Source: Paraburkholderia dilworthii
GTDB taxonomy: Bacteria > Pseudomonadota > Gammaproteobacteria > Burkholderiales > Burkholderiaceae
Assembly (NCBI RefSeq): GCF_000472525.1
Contig: NZ_AWZT01000014.1
Coordinates: 56,210 to 120,209 of the forward strand
DNA: 64,000 nucleotides
Reading direction: 5' to 3'
Shown here: in pieces, positions 19,501-28,194 of the stretch
Layout: each line of letters starts with the position of its first letter
Position numbering within the stretch: position 1 is the stretch's first letter
Position numbers and translations under genes: made by a program
The notes under the pieces: generated by a model
Seen by the model: the letters and a program-made list of their open reading frames with translations, nothing else
What the model was told of the DNA's origin: nothing
Database searches by the model: none

Positions 19501-19577
19501 GACTAACACGCTTTTTGCGAGAATCAAGACGATGGATACTGCTTGCCTGTCATCGTGTTTCCACTCGGGAGAAGGTC

Positions 19578-20489
19578 TTGGAGATTTTCATTACAGGCGC
19601 AAGCGGTTTTATCGGCGGTTCCATTGCGGCGCATCTCGTGCGCGCCGGTCATCAGGTCCGCGGTCTGATCCGCAAGCCCGAACATCGCGACGAACTGAAG
19701 CGGCTTGGCATCGAGCCTGTTATCGGCACGCTCGACGACCGCGCGTTGCTGATCGCCGAAGCGCAAGCCGCCGACGCCGTCATCAACGCGGCCAGCAGCG
19801 ATCACGAAGGCGCGGTGAGCGCGCTGATCGAAGGACTCTCCGGCTCGGGCAAGCCGTTCCTGCACACGAGCGGTTCGAGTATCGTCGGCGACGCGTCCGG
19901 CGGCGAAGCGGCAGAAGCTCGCATCTACCGTGAAGATGCGTTGCCGGAGCCCACCGCGGATAAAGCCGCGCGCGTCGCGATCGACCGCCAGGTGCTGGAA
20001 GCCGCGCAGCAGAATATCCGCTCTGCCGTGCTGTGCAATACGCTGATCTACGGCCACGGCGCGGTGGCGGGCAGCGCGAGCGTGCAATTGCCGCGGCTAG
20101 TACGGCAGGCGCAGAAGAGCGGCGTGGTGCGCCATGTCGGCAGCGGCGGCAACACGTGGTCGAACGTGCATATCGACGATGTCGCCGAACTCTATCGGCT
20201 CGCGCTGGAGAAAAGCCCGGCGGGCACGTTCTATTTTGTGGAGAGCGGCGAGGCGTCGTTCCGCGAGATGAGCGCGGCCATTGCTCGCGCGATGAAGCTC
20301 GGCGAGCCGCAAGACTGGCCGCTCGAAGAAGCGCAAAAGGAATGGGGCTACGAAATGGCCTCGTACGGGCTCGGTTCGAATAGCCGCGTACGCGGCGAAC
20401 GCGCGCGCAAGCTGTTGGGCTGGCAGCCGAAGCGTACGTCCGTGATCGACTGGATCGAGCGCGACATGACGTCCGGGCAGGCGGCGTAG
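19578..20489 (+). CDS. NAD-dependent epimerase/dehydratase family (extended SDR) protein
   Basis: A 303-aa extended short-chain dehydrogenase with the N-terminal Rossmann motif ITGASGFIGGSIAAHLV. It carries HTSGSSIVGD in the active-site Ser region, while the usual YxxxK is replaced or shifted (YGHGAVAG follows NTLI), suggesting an atypical member. The start is a TTG at 19578, because the ribosome site GGGAGAAGG lies directly before it and the encoded LEIFITGASG aligns with the usual N-terminus. The upstream reading to 19497 crosses the operator. Substrate is unknown. It is divergent from, and probably controlled by, the LysR regulator. Confidence 0.88.
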   Translation: MEIFITGASGFIGGSIAAHLVRAGHQVRGLIRKPEHRDELKRLGIEPVIGTLDDRALLIAEAQAADAVINAASSDHEGAVSALIEGLSGSGKPFLHTSGSSIVGDASGGEAAEARIYREDALPEPTADKAARVAIDRQVLEAAQQNIRSAVLCNTLIYGHGAVAGSASVQLPRLVRQAQKSGVVRHVGSGGNTWSNVHIDDVAELYRLALEKSPAGTFYFVESGEASFREMSAAIARAMKLGEPQDWPLEEAQKEWGYEMASYGLGSNSRVRGERARKLLGWQPKRTSVIDWIERDMTSGQAA

Positions 20490-20617
20490 CTGGGGCTTCA
20501 TCCGTAATTTGTGTAAGCGTCGGCGTTGCAAATCCGTAAGCTCGGCTCGATAGAATCCCGCTCACCTGACCCGCGCGGTTCATGATTCGAACCGCACACG
20601 AGCCCGGATTTTTATCG

Positions 20618-20800
20618 ATGACCTTGGCGTTGAATTTCGACTGGCTGACCAACCTGCTGGCGATTCTGTTCGTCGTAGCGTGCCTTTACGATGCACGCTA
20701 CGACGAATACGGCACGTTGACTCTATCAGCGGCCTTGATGGGTCTCGCCGTGATGGCGATCGAGCTATTCCTCAAGCCCGCGTTCGATATGGCGCTGTAA
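20618..20800 (+). CDS. small hydrophobic membrane protein
   Basis: A 60-aa predicted inner-membrane protein starting MTLALNFDWLTNLLAILFVV. It has two membrane segments (residues about 10-25 and 35-52) joined by a charged DARYDEYGT loop. An in-frame ATG at 20582 would add 12 residues; the later start gives a more typical N-terminus. It is not recognised as a named family and stands alone between the epimerase gene and the convergent DUF899 gene. Confidence 0.6.
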   Translation: MTLALNFDWLTNLLAILFVVACLYDARYDEYGTLTLSAALMGLAVMAIELFLKPAFDMAL

Positions 20801-20847
20801 GCGCGCGACGCTCGCGCTCGCACCTTCGTTGTCACCCTCGTTGCGAT

Positions 20848-21630
20848 TCACGAACCGCAAGCGGCACAACCGCCGCCCTGCGCGTTCTCTTCGCTCTCTT
20901 CATAGCGGTCGTGGTGCTTGACCCAGTCCGCGAGACTGCTCGTTTCATTGCGGCCTTTCGGCGTAACGTCCAGATGCGCGTACGTGTTGATGAAGCGCTC
21001 GTCGCCGCGCCCGTAGCAGGAATAGGTGTGATACACGTCGCCGTTCGCGTCTTTATAGAAGACGCTGTGGCCATGTTGTTCGTCGATGCCGACGTCCTGC
21101 TCGGTGAAGTTATAGAAAGCCTTCTTGCTCGCCAATTGTTCGGGCGTAAATGACACGTGATAGTCGAAATTGAAATCGCTTCCGTTTGACGACACCCACG
21201 GGAAGGTCCAGCCCATGCGTTTTTTAAAGGCCTCGATCTTTGGTAGCGGCGCAAGCGAGACCGTCACATAAGACACATCGTGATGTTCCAGGTGCGCGAC
21301 GATACCGACCATGTGATCCGACAGGAACGAGCAGCCGACACAGCCCTCTTCCCAATCCGCTCCCAGCATGAAGTGGTAAACGATCAACTGGCTGCGCCCG
21401 CCGAATAGATCGGCAAGTGTCTTGCGGCCCTGCGGCGTATCGAATACATACGTCTTATCCACCTTCACCCACGGCAGCTCGCGGCGTTTGCGGGCGAGTT
21501 CGTCTCCGGCACGCATGTGGGCTTTTTCTTCCACCAGCAGCGCCCTGCTTGCCTCCAGCCATTCCTGCCGCGAGCCAATCCGGTGTTGCGGGTCGAGTTG
21601 CGATTGCGTTGGTGATTGCGTCGGTTCCAT
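20848..21630 (-). CDS. DUF899 family thioredoxin-like protein
   Basis: A 260-aa member of DUF899, a thioredoxin-fold family of unknown reaction. Typical features are VEEKAHMRAGDELARKRREL, the LADLFGGRSQLIVYHFM segment, the paired-cysteine stretch EEGCVGCSFLSDHM and DVSYVTVSLAPL. The C-terminus ends in a Gly/Cys tail (GGGCAACGS). The ATG at 21630 follows an excellent AAGGAGACGCAG ribosome site. An ArsR-type regulator gene ends 76 bp upstream on the same strand, suggesting an ArsR-DUF899 operon. The sequence does not reveal a substrate. Confidence 0.9.
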   Translation of the reverse strand: MEPTQSPTQSQLDPQHRIGSRQEWLEASRALLVEEKAHMRAGDELARKRRELPWVKVDKTYVFDTPQGRKTLADLFGGRSQLIVYHFMLGADWEEGCVGCSFLSDHMVGIVAHLEHHDVSYVTVSLAPLPKIEAFKKRMGWTFPWVSSNGSDFNFDYHVSFTPEQLASKKAFYNFTEQDVGIDEQHGHSVFYKDANGDVYHTYSCYGRGDERFINTYAHLDVTPKGRNETSSLADWVKHHDRYEESEENAQGGGCAACGS

Positions 21631-21706
21631 CTGCGTCTCCTTCACAGTGATATGCACGGCATATGCGACTCATCGACGAATCGCGCCAGGCGAACGTGGC
21701 TGCGCG

Positions 21707-22135
21707 TCATGAACCGCGCCGCTTTCTCGCGGACGGGGAAGACTTGCGCGGCCGGGGTGTCGACAGTGCAGCGACGCGCGCGGCCGGCTTTTGTACCCGC
21801 GGCGCTTTGTCTTCTTCTTCGACGAAAGCAGCCAGACGATCGAGCGATTCGGACCAGAAGCGCTGATAGCGGCCGAGCCACGCCATTGCTTCTTCCATCG
21901 GTTGCGGGGAAAGGCGGCAGGCGACCGTGCGGCCGTTCTTGCTGCGCGTGATAAGGCCGGCACCCGAGAGAACGTCGAGGTGCTTCATCACCGCGGGCAA
22001 GGACATCGCGAACGGCTCGGCGAGTTCACTCACCGACAGTTCGGTTTCCGACAGACGCGCGAGCAGCGCACGCCGCGTGGGGTCGGCCAACGCGGCAAAA
22101 GTGCGATCGAGTATCGTTTCATTAAACTTAACCAT
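21707..22135 (-). CDS. ArsR family transcriptional regulator
   Basis: A 142-aa winged-helix repressor. The DNA-binding part at residues about 10-90 contains LDRTFAALADPTRRALLARL, ETELSVSELAEPFAMSLPAV and MKHLDVLSGAGLITRSKNGR. No CxC metal site is visible, so it is probably not an arsenic sensor. It resembles the ArsR subgroup usually linked to SRPBCC or other small-enzyme genes. The C-terminal 40 residues are basic and disordered. The ATG at 22135 lies inside a perfect palindrome and very near a predicted -10 box, so the mRNA may be leaderless. It precedes the DUF899 gene on the same strand. Confidence 0.9.
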   Translation of the reverse strand: MVKFNETILDRTFAALADPTRRALLARLSETELSVSELAEPFAMSLPAVMKHLDVLSGAGLITRSKNGRTVACRLSPQPMEEAMAWLGRYQRFWSESLDRLAAFVEEEDKAPRVQKPAARVAALSTPRPRKSSPSARKRRGS

Positions 22136-22148
22136 GAGGTTAAGTTTA
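22123..22148. promoter_or_regulatory. operator palindrome over the arsR start codon
   Basis: TAAACTTAACC and GGTTAAGTTTA form perfect 11-bp arms around ATGA. The palindrome contains both the regulator's start codon and its predicted -10 box, so bound protein would block its own promoter. The TTAACC core resembles operators of related ArsR repressors. Confidence 0.75.
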
Positions 22149-22170
22149 GGAGCGAACGCTCGAATGTCAA
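22143..22170 (-). promoter_or_regulatory. sigma70-type promoter of the arsR-DUF899 unit
   Basis: On the minus strand, TTGACA (22170-22165) is followed after a 16-base spacer by TAAACT (22148-22143). The -35 is perfect and the -10 matches 4 of 6 positions. Initiation would fall within a base or two of the ATG at 22135, with no Shine-Dalgarno between. Confidence 0.65.
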
Positions 22171-22385
22171 GGACAGGTAGGCAGTTTTCGCGAAGCGCGG
22201 CAAACATGCGCACGCACAGAACAAAAAGAAACGCGGCGCGTCGCAAATAGATCGTTGCAACACAGCGCGTCAGGGGGAGAACAACCGGCTGCGGTTCGAG
22301 CGGCGGCACGTGGACGATACTGCGTCGTTCTCGCGTTAGAACAAAAACGAGCAGGCCGCGAGCACGCCGCTGCCTGCTGAAAAAA

Positions 22386-23768
22386 TCAGATCGCCCAGCC
22401 GCCGAGATAGAACCCGACCAGCACAATCGCAATCGCCACTGTGCCCACGTTGAGCTTGCGGTATTCGCCGCTTACTACGCGGCCGATGACGAGCGTCGCG
22501 AAACCGAGCATGATGCCGGTCACGATATTCGCCGTGAGCACGATGAACACCGCGCACATGAGACCCGACATTGCGTCGACCATGTCGTCCATATGCAGCT
22601 TGCTGACGTTCGACAGCATCAGCAGCCCGACATACATCAGCGCGGGCGCGGTTGCATACGAAGGCACGAGGCCGGCGAGCGGCGAGAAGAACATCACGCC
22701 GAGGAACAGCAGGCCCACCACCGCGGCCGCCATGCCGGTTTTCGCGCCGGCCGCCACGCCGACCGTCGATTCGATATACGCCGCAGCCGGCGCGCCGCCG
22801 AGCAGACCCGAGAAAATCGAACTGACCGAGTCGGCCGTCAGCGCGCGGCCACCGTTGATGATGCGGCCGTTTTCGTCGAGCTGGCCCGCTTGCCCGGCCA
22901 CCGCGCGGATCGTGCCGGTCGCGTCGAACACGGCGGTCATCACGAGGGCGAGCACGCTCGGCAACACCGCCATCGACAACGCGCCCTTGATGTCCATCGC
23001 GCCGATCAGCGACTCGTGTCCCGGCGCGCTCAGCGACGGCACCGCGAATACGCCATGAAACGAGACGGCCGGATCGACGAGCAGCGCAATCGCGGAAATT
23101 GCGACGATCACGATCAGGATCGAGCCCGGCACGCGGCGGCGCACGAGCCCGAAGATCGCCGCGAGCCCCGCTACCGACATCAGCGCCGGCAAGGCCGTGA
23201 TATTGCCGAGCGAGACCGGCAAACCGGCGCCCGGATTCTTCACGACGAGACCCACGTCGTTGGCGGCGATCAGCAATAGAAACAAGCCGATGCCGATGCC
23301 CGTGCCGTGCGCGATGCCCGTCGGAAGATTGCGCAGAATCCACGAACGCACGCCCGTCACCGAAATCGCGGTGAACACGACACCCATCAGGAACACAGCG
23401 CCGAGCGCGACAGTCGGATGCAAGCCCTTGCCGAGCACGAGACCGAACGCCGTGAACGCGGTCAACGAAATAGCGCAGCCGATCGCAATCGGCAGGCGCG
23501 CCCACACGCCCATCAGCAGCGAACCGAACGCGGTGGTGAGGCACACGGCGACGAATACGGCGCTCGTGTCGAAGCCCGCTTTGCCGAACATCCCCGGCAC
23601 GACGAACACGGAATAGACCATCGCGAGAAAGGTCGTGATGCCCGCGACGATCTCCTGGCGCTGCGAACTGCCGCGCGAGGAAATTTCGAAGTAGCGGTCG
23701 AGAAAGCCCTTGGTGTCGAATGATTCGGCGCCGGCTTCGGAAAGCGGCTGGGCGTGGGGTTCCATCAT
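22386..23768 (-). CDS. NCS2 family purine/xanthine-type permease
   Basis: A 460-aa multi-pass inner-membrane transporter of the NCS2 (AzgA/guanine-hypoxanthine-like) group. The N-terminus reads [20 protein letters not shown] with [16 protein letters not shown]. The family signature positions follow: [37 protein letters not shown] and the conserved [19 protein letters not shown] region. About a dozen hydrophobic segments are evident. The start at 23768 is backed by an AGGAGG ribosome site. It likely imports adenine, guanine or hypoxanthine; the ligand cannot be fixed from sequence. A short leader hairpin at 23799-23818 could affect expression. Confidence 0.9.
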   Translation of the reverse strand: MMEPHAQPLSEAGAESFDTKGFLDRYFEISSRGSSQRQEIVAGITTFLAMVYSVFVVPGMFGKAGFDTSAVFVAVCLTTAFGSLLMGVWARLPIAIGCAISLTAFTAFGLVLGKGLHPTVALGAVFLMGVVFTAISVTGVRSWILRNLPTGIAHGTGIGIGLFLLLIAANDVGLVVKNPGAGLPVSLGNITALPALMSVAGLAAIFGLVRRRVPGSILIVIVAISAIALLVDPAVSFHGVFAVPSLSAPGHESLIGAMDIKGALSMAVLPSVLALVMTAVFDATGTIRAVAGQAGQLDENGRIINGGRALTADSVSSIFSGLLGGAPAAAYIESTVGVAAGAKTGMAAAVVGLLFLGVMFFSPLAGLVPSYATAPALMYVGLLMLSNVSKLHMDDMVDAMSGLMCAVFIVLTANIVTGIMLGFATLVIGRVVSGEYRKLNVGTVAIAIVLVGFYLGGWAI

Positions 23769-24231
23769 GATGAGTGCCTCCTTTATCAGCATGCTGAAAC
23801 GGCCGTCGAAGTGGCCGTCATCAGGTTCGTCTCGTTGCGTAGGCTTAAGGTGTGCCGCGCGCTTGTTCTCGTTTCTGTCTCGAAATGTAGGGCAACACAA
23901 ATATATCTCCCATCGCATGAATGGCATGCCGGGCATGTCGCGACTCTTATATCGTTTAAGCGACGGCGAAGCCGCCCCGTCATCCGCGCGTATACACCTA
24001 GCGCTCGTCACGCTTCGTCATCGCGCCATGAAAGCGCTTTGAGAGCTTTCCGCAAGCTGCCGTACGCCGAGCCGTGCGCCGGGTCGGGTCCGGCGCGGCA
24101 CGAAGCGTGCTTGGCGCCTACCCGTCACACGGCCCTCAAAACGGGACCGCCCGACGTCGCGGGTTAAACTCTGGGCCGTACTGTCTAACCGCGGCGCTCT
24201 ATCGCCGCACCGGTTCATGGAGTTCTCCCTG
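23769..24231. other. divergent intergenic region between NCS2 permease and PRC-barrel lipoprotein
   Basis: 463 bp with no supported gene. On the permease side, ACGGCC (23799-23804) pairs with GGCCGT (23813-23818) across an 8-base loop, forming a small hairpin in the permease leader. No known purine riboswitch consensus is recognised. Promoters for both genes must lie here but were not resolved. Confidence 0.5.
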
Positions 24232-25197
24232 ATGAGTGGCGGCTTTTCGCTTCCTGCCTGGCGTCATACGATTCTCGCGACGTTCGCGCTGCTGGCGCTT
24301 CTTGCACTGTCCGGCTGCAGCAGCCTGCTGTGGGGAACGCAGCAGGCGCCGATCGTCGAGGCCACGGTCATGCCGGTCGAAGCCGCGAGCGCACCGGTGG
24401 CTGCTTCCGCGCCCGAGCCCGTCGAGACCGAAGCCGCCGAGCCCGAGCAGCCGAAGAAGCCGAAGAAGCCCGTCGTCAAGCCGCACAAGGTCGAGCCGCC
24501 GCCGCCCGTCGTCGCGGCGCCGCCGCCTCCACCGCCTCCCCCGCCGCTAATCGTGCTGCGCACGATCGGGCGCAACGACGCGCACACGCTGCTCGACAGC
24601 GAGGTGCAGAAACCCGACGGCAAAGTGGTCGGCCGGGCGGTCGACATGATCGCGGATGCAAGCGGCAAGCCGCGCGAAGTCGTGGTGAATCTGCAAGGCT
24701 TCCTGGGTGTCGGCGATCGCAAGGTCAACTTCGCGTGGAACGCGTTCCGCTTCACGCCGACCGCGAAGACCGCGCCGATCACATTGAATCCGTCGGCGAC
24801 GCCGGTGAATCCCGCGAAGGCGAATGCCGCGATGCAATTGCCGTTGATCGACGCGACGGTCGAGCGTTCGAACGGCGCAAAGGTCGGCCGCGTGATCGAC
24901 GTGCTGATCGACGTCAATGCGCAGCCGCAGGCGGTCGTGCTGGACGTCAACGGCATGGTGAGCACTGAGCGGCGCACGATTGCGGCCAACTGGTCGGCGC
25001 TGCGTTTCGTCGCGAAAGACAAGGAACTGCATCCTCAAATCGATCTGAGCGATGCGCAGATCAACGCGACGCCGCCATACGCGAGCGACAAACCTATTCG
25101 CGCCGTGTCCCCCGCTCCACCCGCGCCCGCCGCCGCTGCGGCGCCTGCCTCCGCGGCGACAGCCACGGCGGGTTCGAACGCACGGGCGGTCCGATGA
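24232..25197 (+). CDS. PRC-barrel domain lipoprotein with Pro/Ala-rich linker
   Basis: A 321-aa predicted lipoprotein. A signal peptide ends in lipobox LSGC with the acylated Cys at about residue 29. An Ala/Glu/Lys/Pro-rich spacer follows, with a run of nine prolines near residues 97-105, suited to span the periplasm. Two repeated PRC-barrel-like units follow, each with a VGRAVDMIAD / VGRVIDVLID motif and a following KVNFAWNAFRF / TIAANWSALRF strand. The tail is Ala/Pro-rich. The ATG at 24232 has GGAG 12 bases upstream; 24217 is the alternative. Its stop overlaps the start of the next MFS gene in ATGA, implying translational coupling. Function is unknown. Confidence 0.82.
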   Translation: MSGGFSLPAWRHTILATFALLALLALSGCSSLLWGTQQAPIVEATVMPVEAASAPVAASAPEPVETEAAEPEQPKKPKKPVVKPHKVEPPPPVVAAPPPPPPPPPLIVLRTIGRNDAHTLLDSEVQKPDGKVVGRAVDMIADASGKPREVVVNLQGFLGVGDRKVNFAWNAFRFTPTAKTAPITLNPSATPVNPAKANAAMQLPLIDATVERSNGAKVGRVIDVLIDVNAQPQAVVLDVNGMVSTERRTIAANWSALRFVAKDKELHPQIDLSDAQINATPPYASDKPIRAVSPAPPAPAAAAAPASAATATAGSNARAVR

Positions 25198-26450
25198 CAG
25201 GCCGCACTCTGGTTACGGCGCGCAGCCTGCGCGCGCTCGATTGGCTGAACTTCTTCGTCGCCAACGTGCAAACGGGTTTTGGACCGTTCATCGCGTCGTA
25301 TCTCGCGTCGCATAAGTGGACCCAGGGCGAGATCGGCATGGCGCTGTCGGTCGGCACGATCAGCGCGATGGTGAGTCAGGTGCCGGGCGGCGCCGCTGTC
25401 GACGCGTTGCGCAACAAGAAAGGCGCGGCCGCGTGGGCAATCATCGCGATTATCCTGAGCGCGGTGTTGCTGGCAGCAAGTCCGACGGTGCTACCGGTGA
25501 TCGCCGCCGAGGTTTTTCACGGCTTCGCCAGTTGCATGCTGACGCCGGCGCTCGCGGCCATCTCGTTCGCGCTCGTCGGACGTGCGAATCTCGGCGACCG
25601 GCTCGGGCGCAATGCGCGCTGGGCGTCGATCGGCAGCGCCGTCGCGGCCGGGCTGATGGGCGTATTCGGCGAATACTATTCGCCGCGCGCGGTGTTCTGG
25701 CTGACAGCCGGACTCGCCGTGCCCGCGCTGTTCGCATTGGCGATGATCCAGCGCACCGACACCATCCAGTTGCCGAAAGCCGCGCCGACGCCGGAGCAGA
25801 TCGAGCGGCGCGAAAGCCTGCGCGAGTTGCTGCGCGATAAACGCATGCTGCTGTTCGCCGCTTGCATCGTGTTGTTCCACTTGTCGAACGCGGCGATGCT
25901 CAATCTCGCCGCGGGCGAAGTGACCGCCGGCATGGGCGACAACGTGCAACTCGTGATCGCCGCGTGCATCATCGTGCCGCAAGCGATCGTCGCGATGATG
26001 TCGCCGTGGGTCGGCCGTTCCGCCGAGCGTTGGGGACGCAGACCGATCCTGCTGCTGGGTTTCTCCGCGTTGCCGATTCGCGCGCTGCTGTTCGCCGGAA
26101 TCAGCAGCCCTTATCTGCTCGTGCCCGTGCAGATGCTCGACGGTTTGAGCGCGGCTGTGTTCGGCGTGATGCTGCCTTTGATCGCTGCGGACGTGGCCGG
26201 CGGTAAGGGGCGCTATAACCTGTGCATCGGCTTGTTCGGGCTCGCGGCCGGCATCGGCGCGACGTTGAGCACGACGGCGGCCGGCTTCGTCGCCGATCAC
26301 TTTGGTAATGGGATCGCGTTTTTCGGACTCGCTGCTGCGGGGGCGCTCGCTGTATTGCTGGTGTGGGCGGCGATGCCGGAGACGCGCGATGCGGCTGCGG
26401 CAGAAGACGGCGCGCCGGTGGCGGACGGGGGTGGGTCGGCGGTCAGGTAA
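25194..26450 (+). CDS. MFS family transporter
   Basis: A 418-aa major-facilitator protein with about 12 predicted membrane segments. The first half has FFVANVQTGFGPFIASYL and GTISAMVSQVPGGAAVDALR, the position of MFS loop 2-3. The second half repeats as SPWVGRSAERWGRRPILLLG, a good motif A. Its ATG overlaps the stop of the PRC-barrel lipoprotein (ATGA), so the two are made together; a functional link is inference. Substrate is unknown. The gene ends in a convergent arrangement with argP. Confidence 0.9.
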   Translation: MTGRTLVTARSLRALDWLNFFVANVQTGFGPFIASYLASHKWTQGEIGMALSVGTISAMVSQVPGGAAVDALRNKKGAAAWAIIAIILSAVLLAASPTVLPVIAAEVFHGFASCMLTPALAAISFALVGRANLGDRLGRNARWASIGSAVAAGLMGVFGEYYSPRAVFWLTAGLAVPALFALAMIQRTDTIQLPKAAPTPEQIERRESLRELLRDKRMLLFAACIVLFHLSNAAMLNLAAGEVTAGMGDNVQLVIAACIIVPQAIVAMMSPWVGRSAERWGRRPILLLGFSALPIRALLFAGISSPYLLVPVQMLDGLSAAVFGVMLPLIAADVAGGKGRYNLCIGLFGLAAGIGATLSTTAAGFVADHFGNGIAFFGLAAAGALAVLLVWAAMPETRDAAAAEDGAPVADGGGSAVR

Positions 26451-26463
26451 ATCGCGGTTGCTG

Positions 26464-26493
26464 TGCCTGCGGCGCCGGTTTGCACCGCAGGCA
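26464..26493. terminator. possible bidirectional terminator between MFS and argP genes
   Basis: TGCCTGCGG and CCGCAGGCA form perfect 9-bp arms around a 12-base loop, in the convergent gap. There is no strong T-tract on either side, so a terminator role is tentative. Confidence 0.35.
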
Positions 26494-26582
26494 AACGAGA
26501 CTGCCTGATCGATCGGGTTGCTGCCTGGCGACCATTCAAAACCGCACGCACGGCCCCGCCCGCGACGCCGCCGCAAACCCGC

Positions 26583-27476
26583 CTAATCCAGAAACTCAGC
26601 GGCGCGCTTGCGCAGCACCGCGCTGAAATCGTCTAGCCAGCCAATCGACAGACGCCAGCTCTGCCAGTAAAGATCGACGTCGATATGCTTGCCCGGCGCC
26701 ATCTCCACAAGCTCGCCGCTCGTTAGATGCGACGCGATCATGCGCTCAGGGCACATGCCCCAGCCAAGTCCCGTCACGCATGCGCGCAAAAATCCGGCGA
26801 CGTGCGGAATCCAGTGCAACGGAGGATCGACCTCCGCTCGCGTGATGCGGCGCATGAAGCGTTTTTGCAACTGGTCCTTCGGATTGAAATCCACGCACGG
26901 CGTGCGCCGCAAACTGTCGCGCGTGACGCCGTCCGCGAAATGACGCGCGAAAAACGCCGGCGAACAGACCGCGAGATAACGCATGCGCCCAAGACGCGTC
27001 GAGCGGCAGCCTTGCACCGGCTCGGCCTGCGTGGTCACCGCGCCCTGCACGCTGCCGTCGCGAATGCGCTGCGCGGTGTGATCCTGGTCGTCGATCACCA
27101 GATCCAGCAGCATTTGACGCTCGGCGCAAAACGGTGCGACGGCGTCGATGAACCACGTGCCCACGCTGTCGTCATTGACCGCCACGCGCAGCGTCGGCCA
27201 CGCTTCGACGAGTCCGCCCGGTAGTGCAGGCACGCGGCCGGTCAATTCCGCTTCGAGCAACTGCACGCGTTCGGTATGGCGGCACAGCAACGCGCCAGAA
27301 GTTGTCGCAATGCACGGCTGGCCGCGCTTGACGAGCACACTGCCTACTCGCTCCTCCAGCAGCTTCACTCTCTGCGACACCGCGGAGGGCGTTACATTCA
27401 GTTCGCTGGCCGCGCGGTCGAACGAGCCATGGCGCACGACGGCGGCGAGCGCGTCGAGCAACGCGTAATCGAGCAT
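26583..27476 (-). CDS. argP: LysR family regulator ArgP (IciA)
   Basis: ArgP is the LysR-type activator of the arginine/lysine exporter gene argO and senses basic amino acids. The 297-aa protein has the ArgP-type N-terminus MLDYALLDALAAVVRHGSFD then RAASELNVTPSAVSQRVKLL and the family-specific LVKRGQPCIATTSGALLCRH. The effector half carries VNDDSVGTWFIDAV. It is divergent from an argO/lysE-type gene with 97 bp between, which is the classic ArgP-ArgO layout. Confidence 0.93.
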   Translation of the reverse strand: MLDYALLDALAAVVRHGSFDRAASELNVTPSAVSQRVKLLEERVGSVLVKRGQPCIATTSGALLCRHTERVQLLEAELTGRVPALPGGLVEAWPTLRVAVNDDSVGTWFIDAVAPFCAERQMLLDLVIDDQDHTAQRIRDGSVQGAVTTQAEPVQGCRSTRLGRMRYLAVCSPAFFARHFADGVTRDSLRRTPCVDFNPKDQLQKRFMRRITRAEVDPPLHWIPHVAGFLRACVTGLGWGMCPERMIASHLTSGELVEMAPGKHIDVDLYWQSWRLSIGWLDDFSAVLRKRAAEFLD

Positions 27477-27573
27477 TAACGATCCTTAATGGGCGTTAGA
27501 TAAATTAGCTTCTCTTATGAGACGCAGAACCGCAGACTAGCCGTGTTCGCCTCTCCCGTCTACTGGATCGACT

Positions 27574-28194
27574 ATGAACTGGCTGTCTTTTTCTCACGGC
27601 GCGGCGTTGTGCGCGTCGCTGATCGTGACCATCGGTGCGCAGAACGCGTTCGTGCTGCGGCAAGGCATCATGCGCTCGCACGTCGGCAAGATCGTCGCAC
27701 TGTGCGCGCTGTCGGACTGCATTCTGATTAGCGCAGGCGTCGGCGGCGCATCGGTTCTGATCGAACGCTATCCGGTTTTCGTGCACGTCATGCTGTATGT
27801 GGGGCTCGCCTATCTCGCGTGGTTCGGCATCAACGCGCTGCGCCGCGCGGTGCGGCCCGGCCATGCGGTGATGGAGGCCGGCGCAAACCAGGCCGCGCCG
27901 TCCGCGCAACGCGCGACGCCGATCGTACTGATGACACTCGCCTTCACGTGGCTCAATCCGCACGTGTATCTCGACACTTTCCTGCTGGTGGGCACCGCGG
28001 GCGCACGCGAGCCTGACGGCGCGCGCGCGGCGTTCGCAATCGGCGCGATGACGGTGAGTTGCATCTGGTTTATCGGGCTCGGATACGGCGCGCGCGCTCT
28101 TGCGCCGCTGTTTCGCCGGACGAGCGCGTGGCGCGTGCTGGATGGCGCGATCGGCAGCATGGTGTTGTTGCTGGCCGTCACCCAGTTGCGGTGA
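27574..28194 (+). CDS. argO: LysE/ArgO family amino acid exporter
   Basis: A 206-aa inner-membrane exporter of L-arginine/L-lysine, preventing toxic build-up. It has about six membrane segments and the LysE signature GAALCASLIVTIGAQNAFVL near the N-terminus, then FTWLNPHVYLDTFLLVG. It is divergent from argP, which normally activates it when basic amino acids are abundant. The AT-rich intergenic segment 27477-27573, including ATTAACGATCCTTAAT near 27475-27490, is the likely ArgP binding region. The exact substrate among basic amino acids cannot be fixed. Confidence 0.92.
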   Translation: MNWLSFSHGAALCASLIVTIGAQNAFVLRQGIMRSHVGKIVALCALSDCILISAGVGGASVLIERYPVFVHVMLYVGLAYLAWFGINALRRAVRPGHAVMEAGANQAAPSAQRATPIVLMTLAFTWLNPHVYLDTFLLVGTAGAREPDGARAAFAIGAMTVSCIWFIGLGYGARALAPLFRRTSAWRVLDGAIGSMVLLLAVTQLR

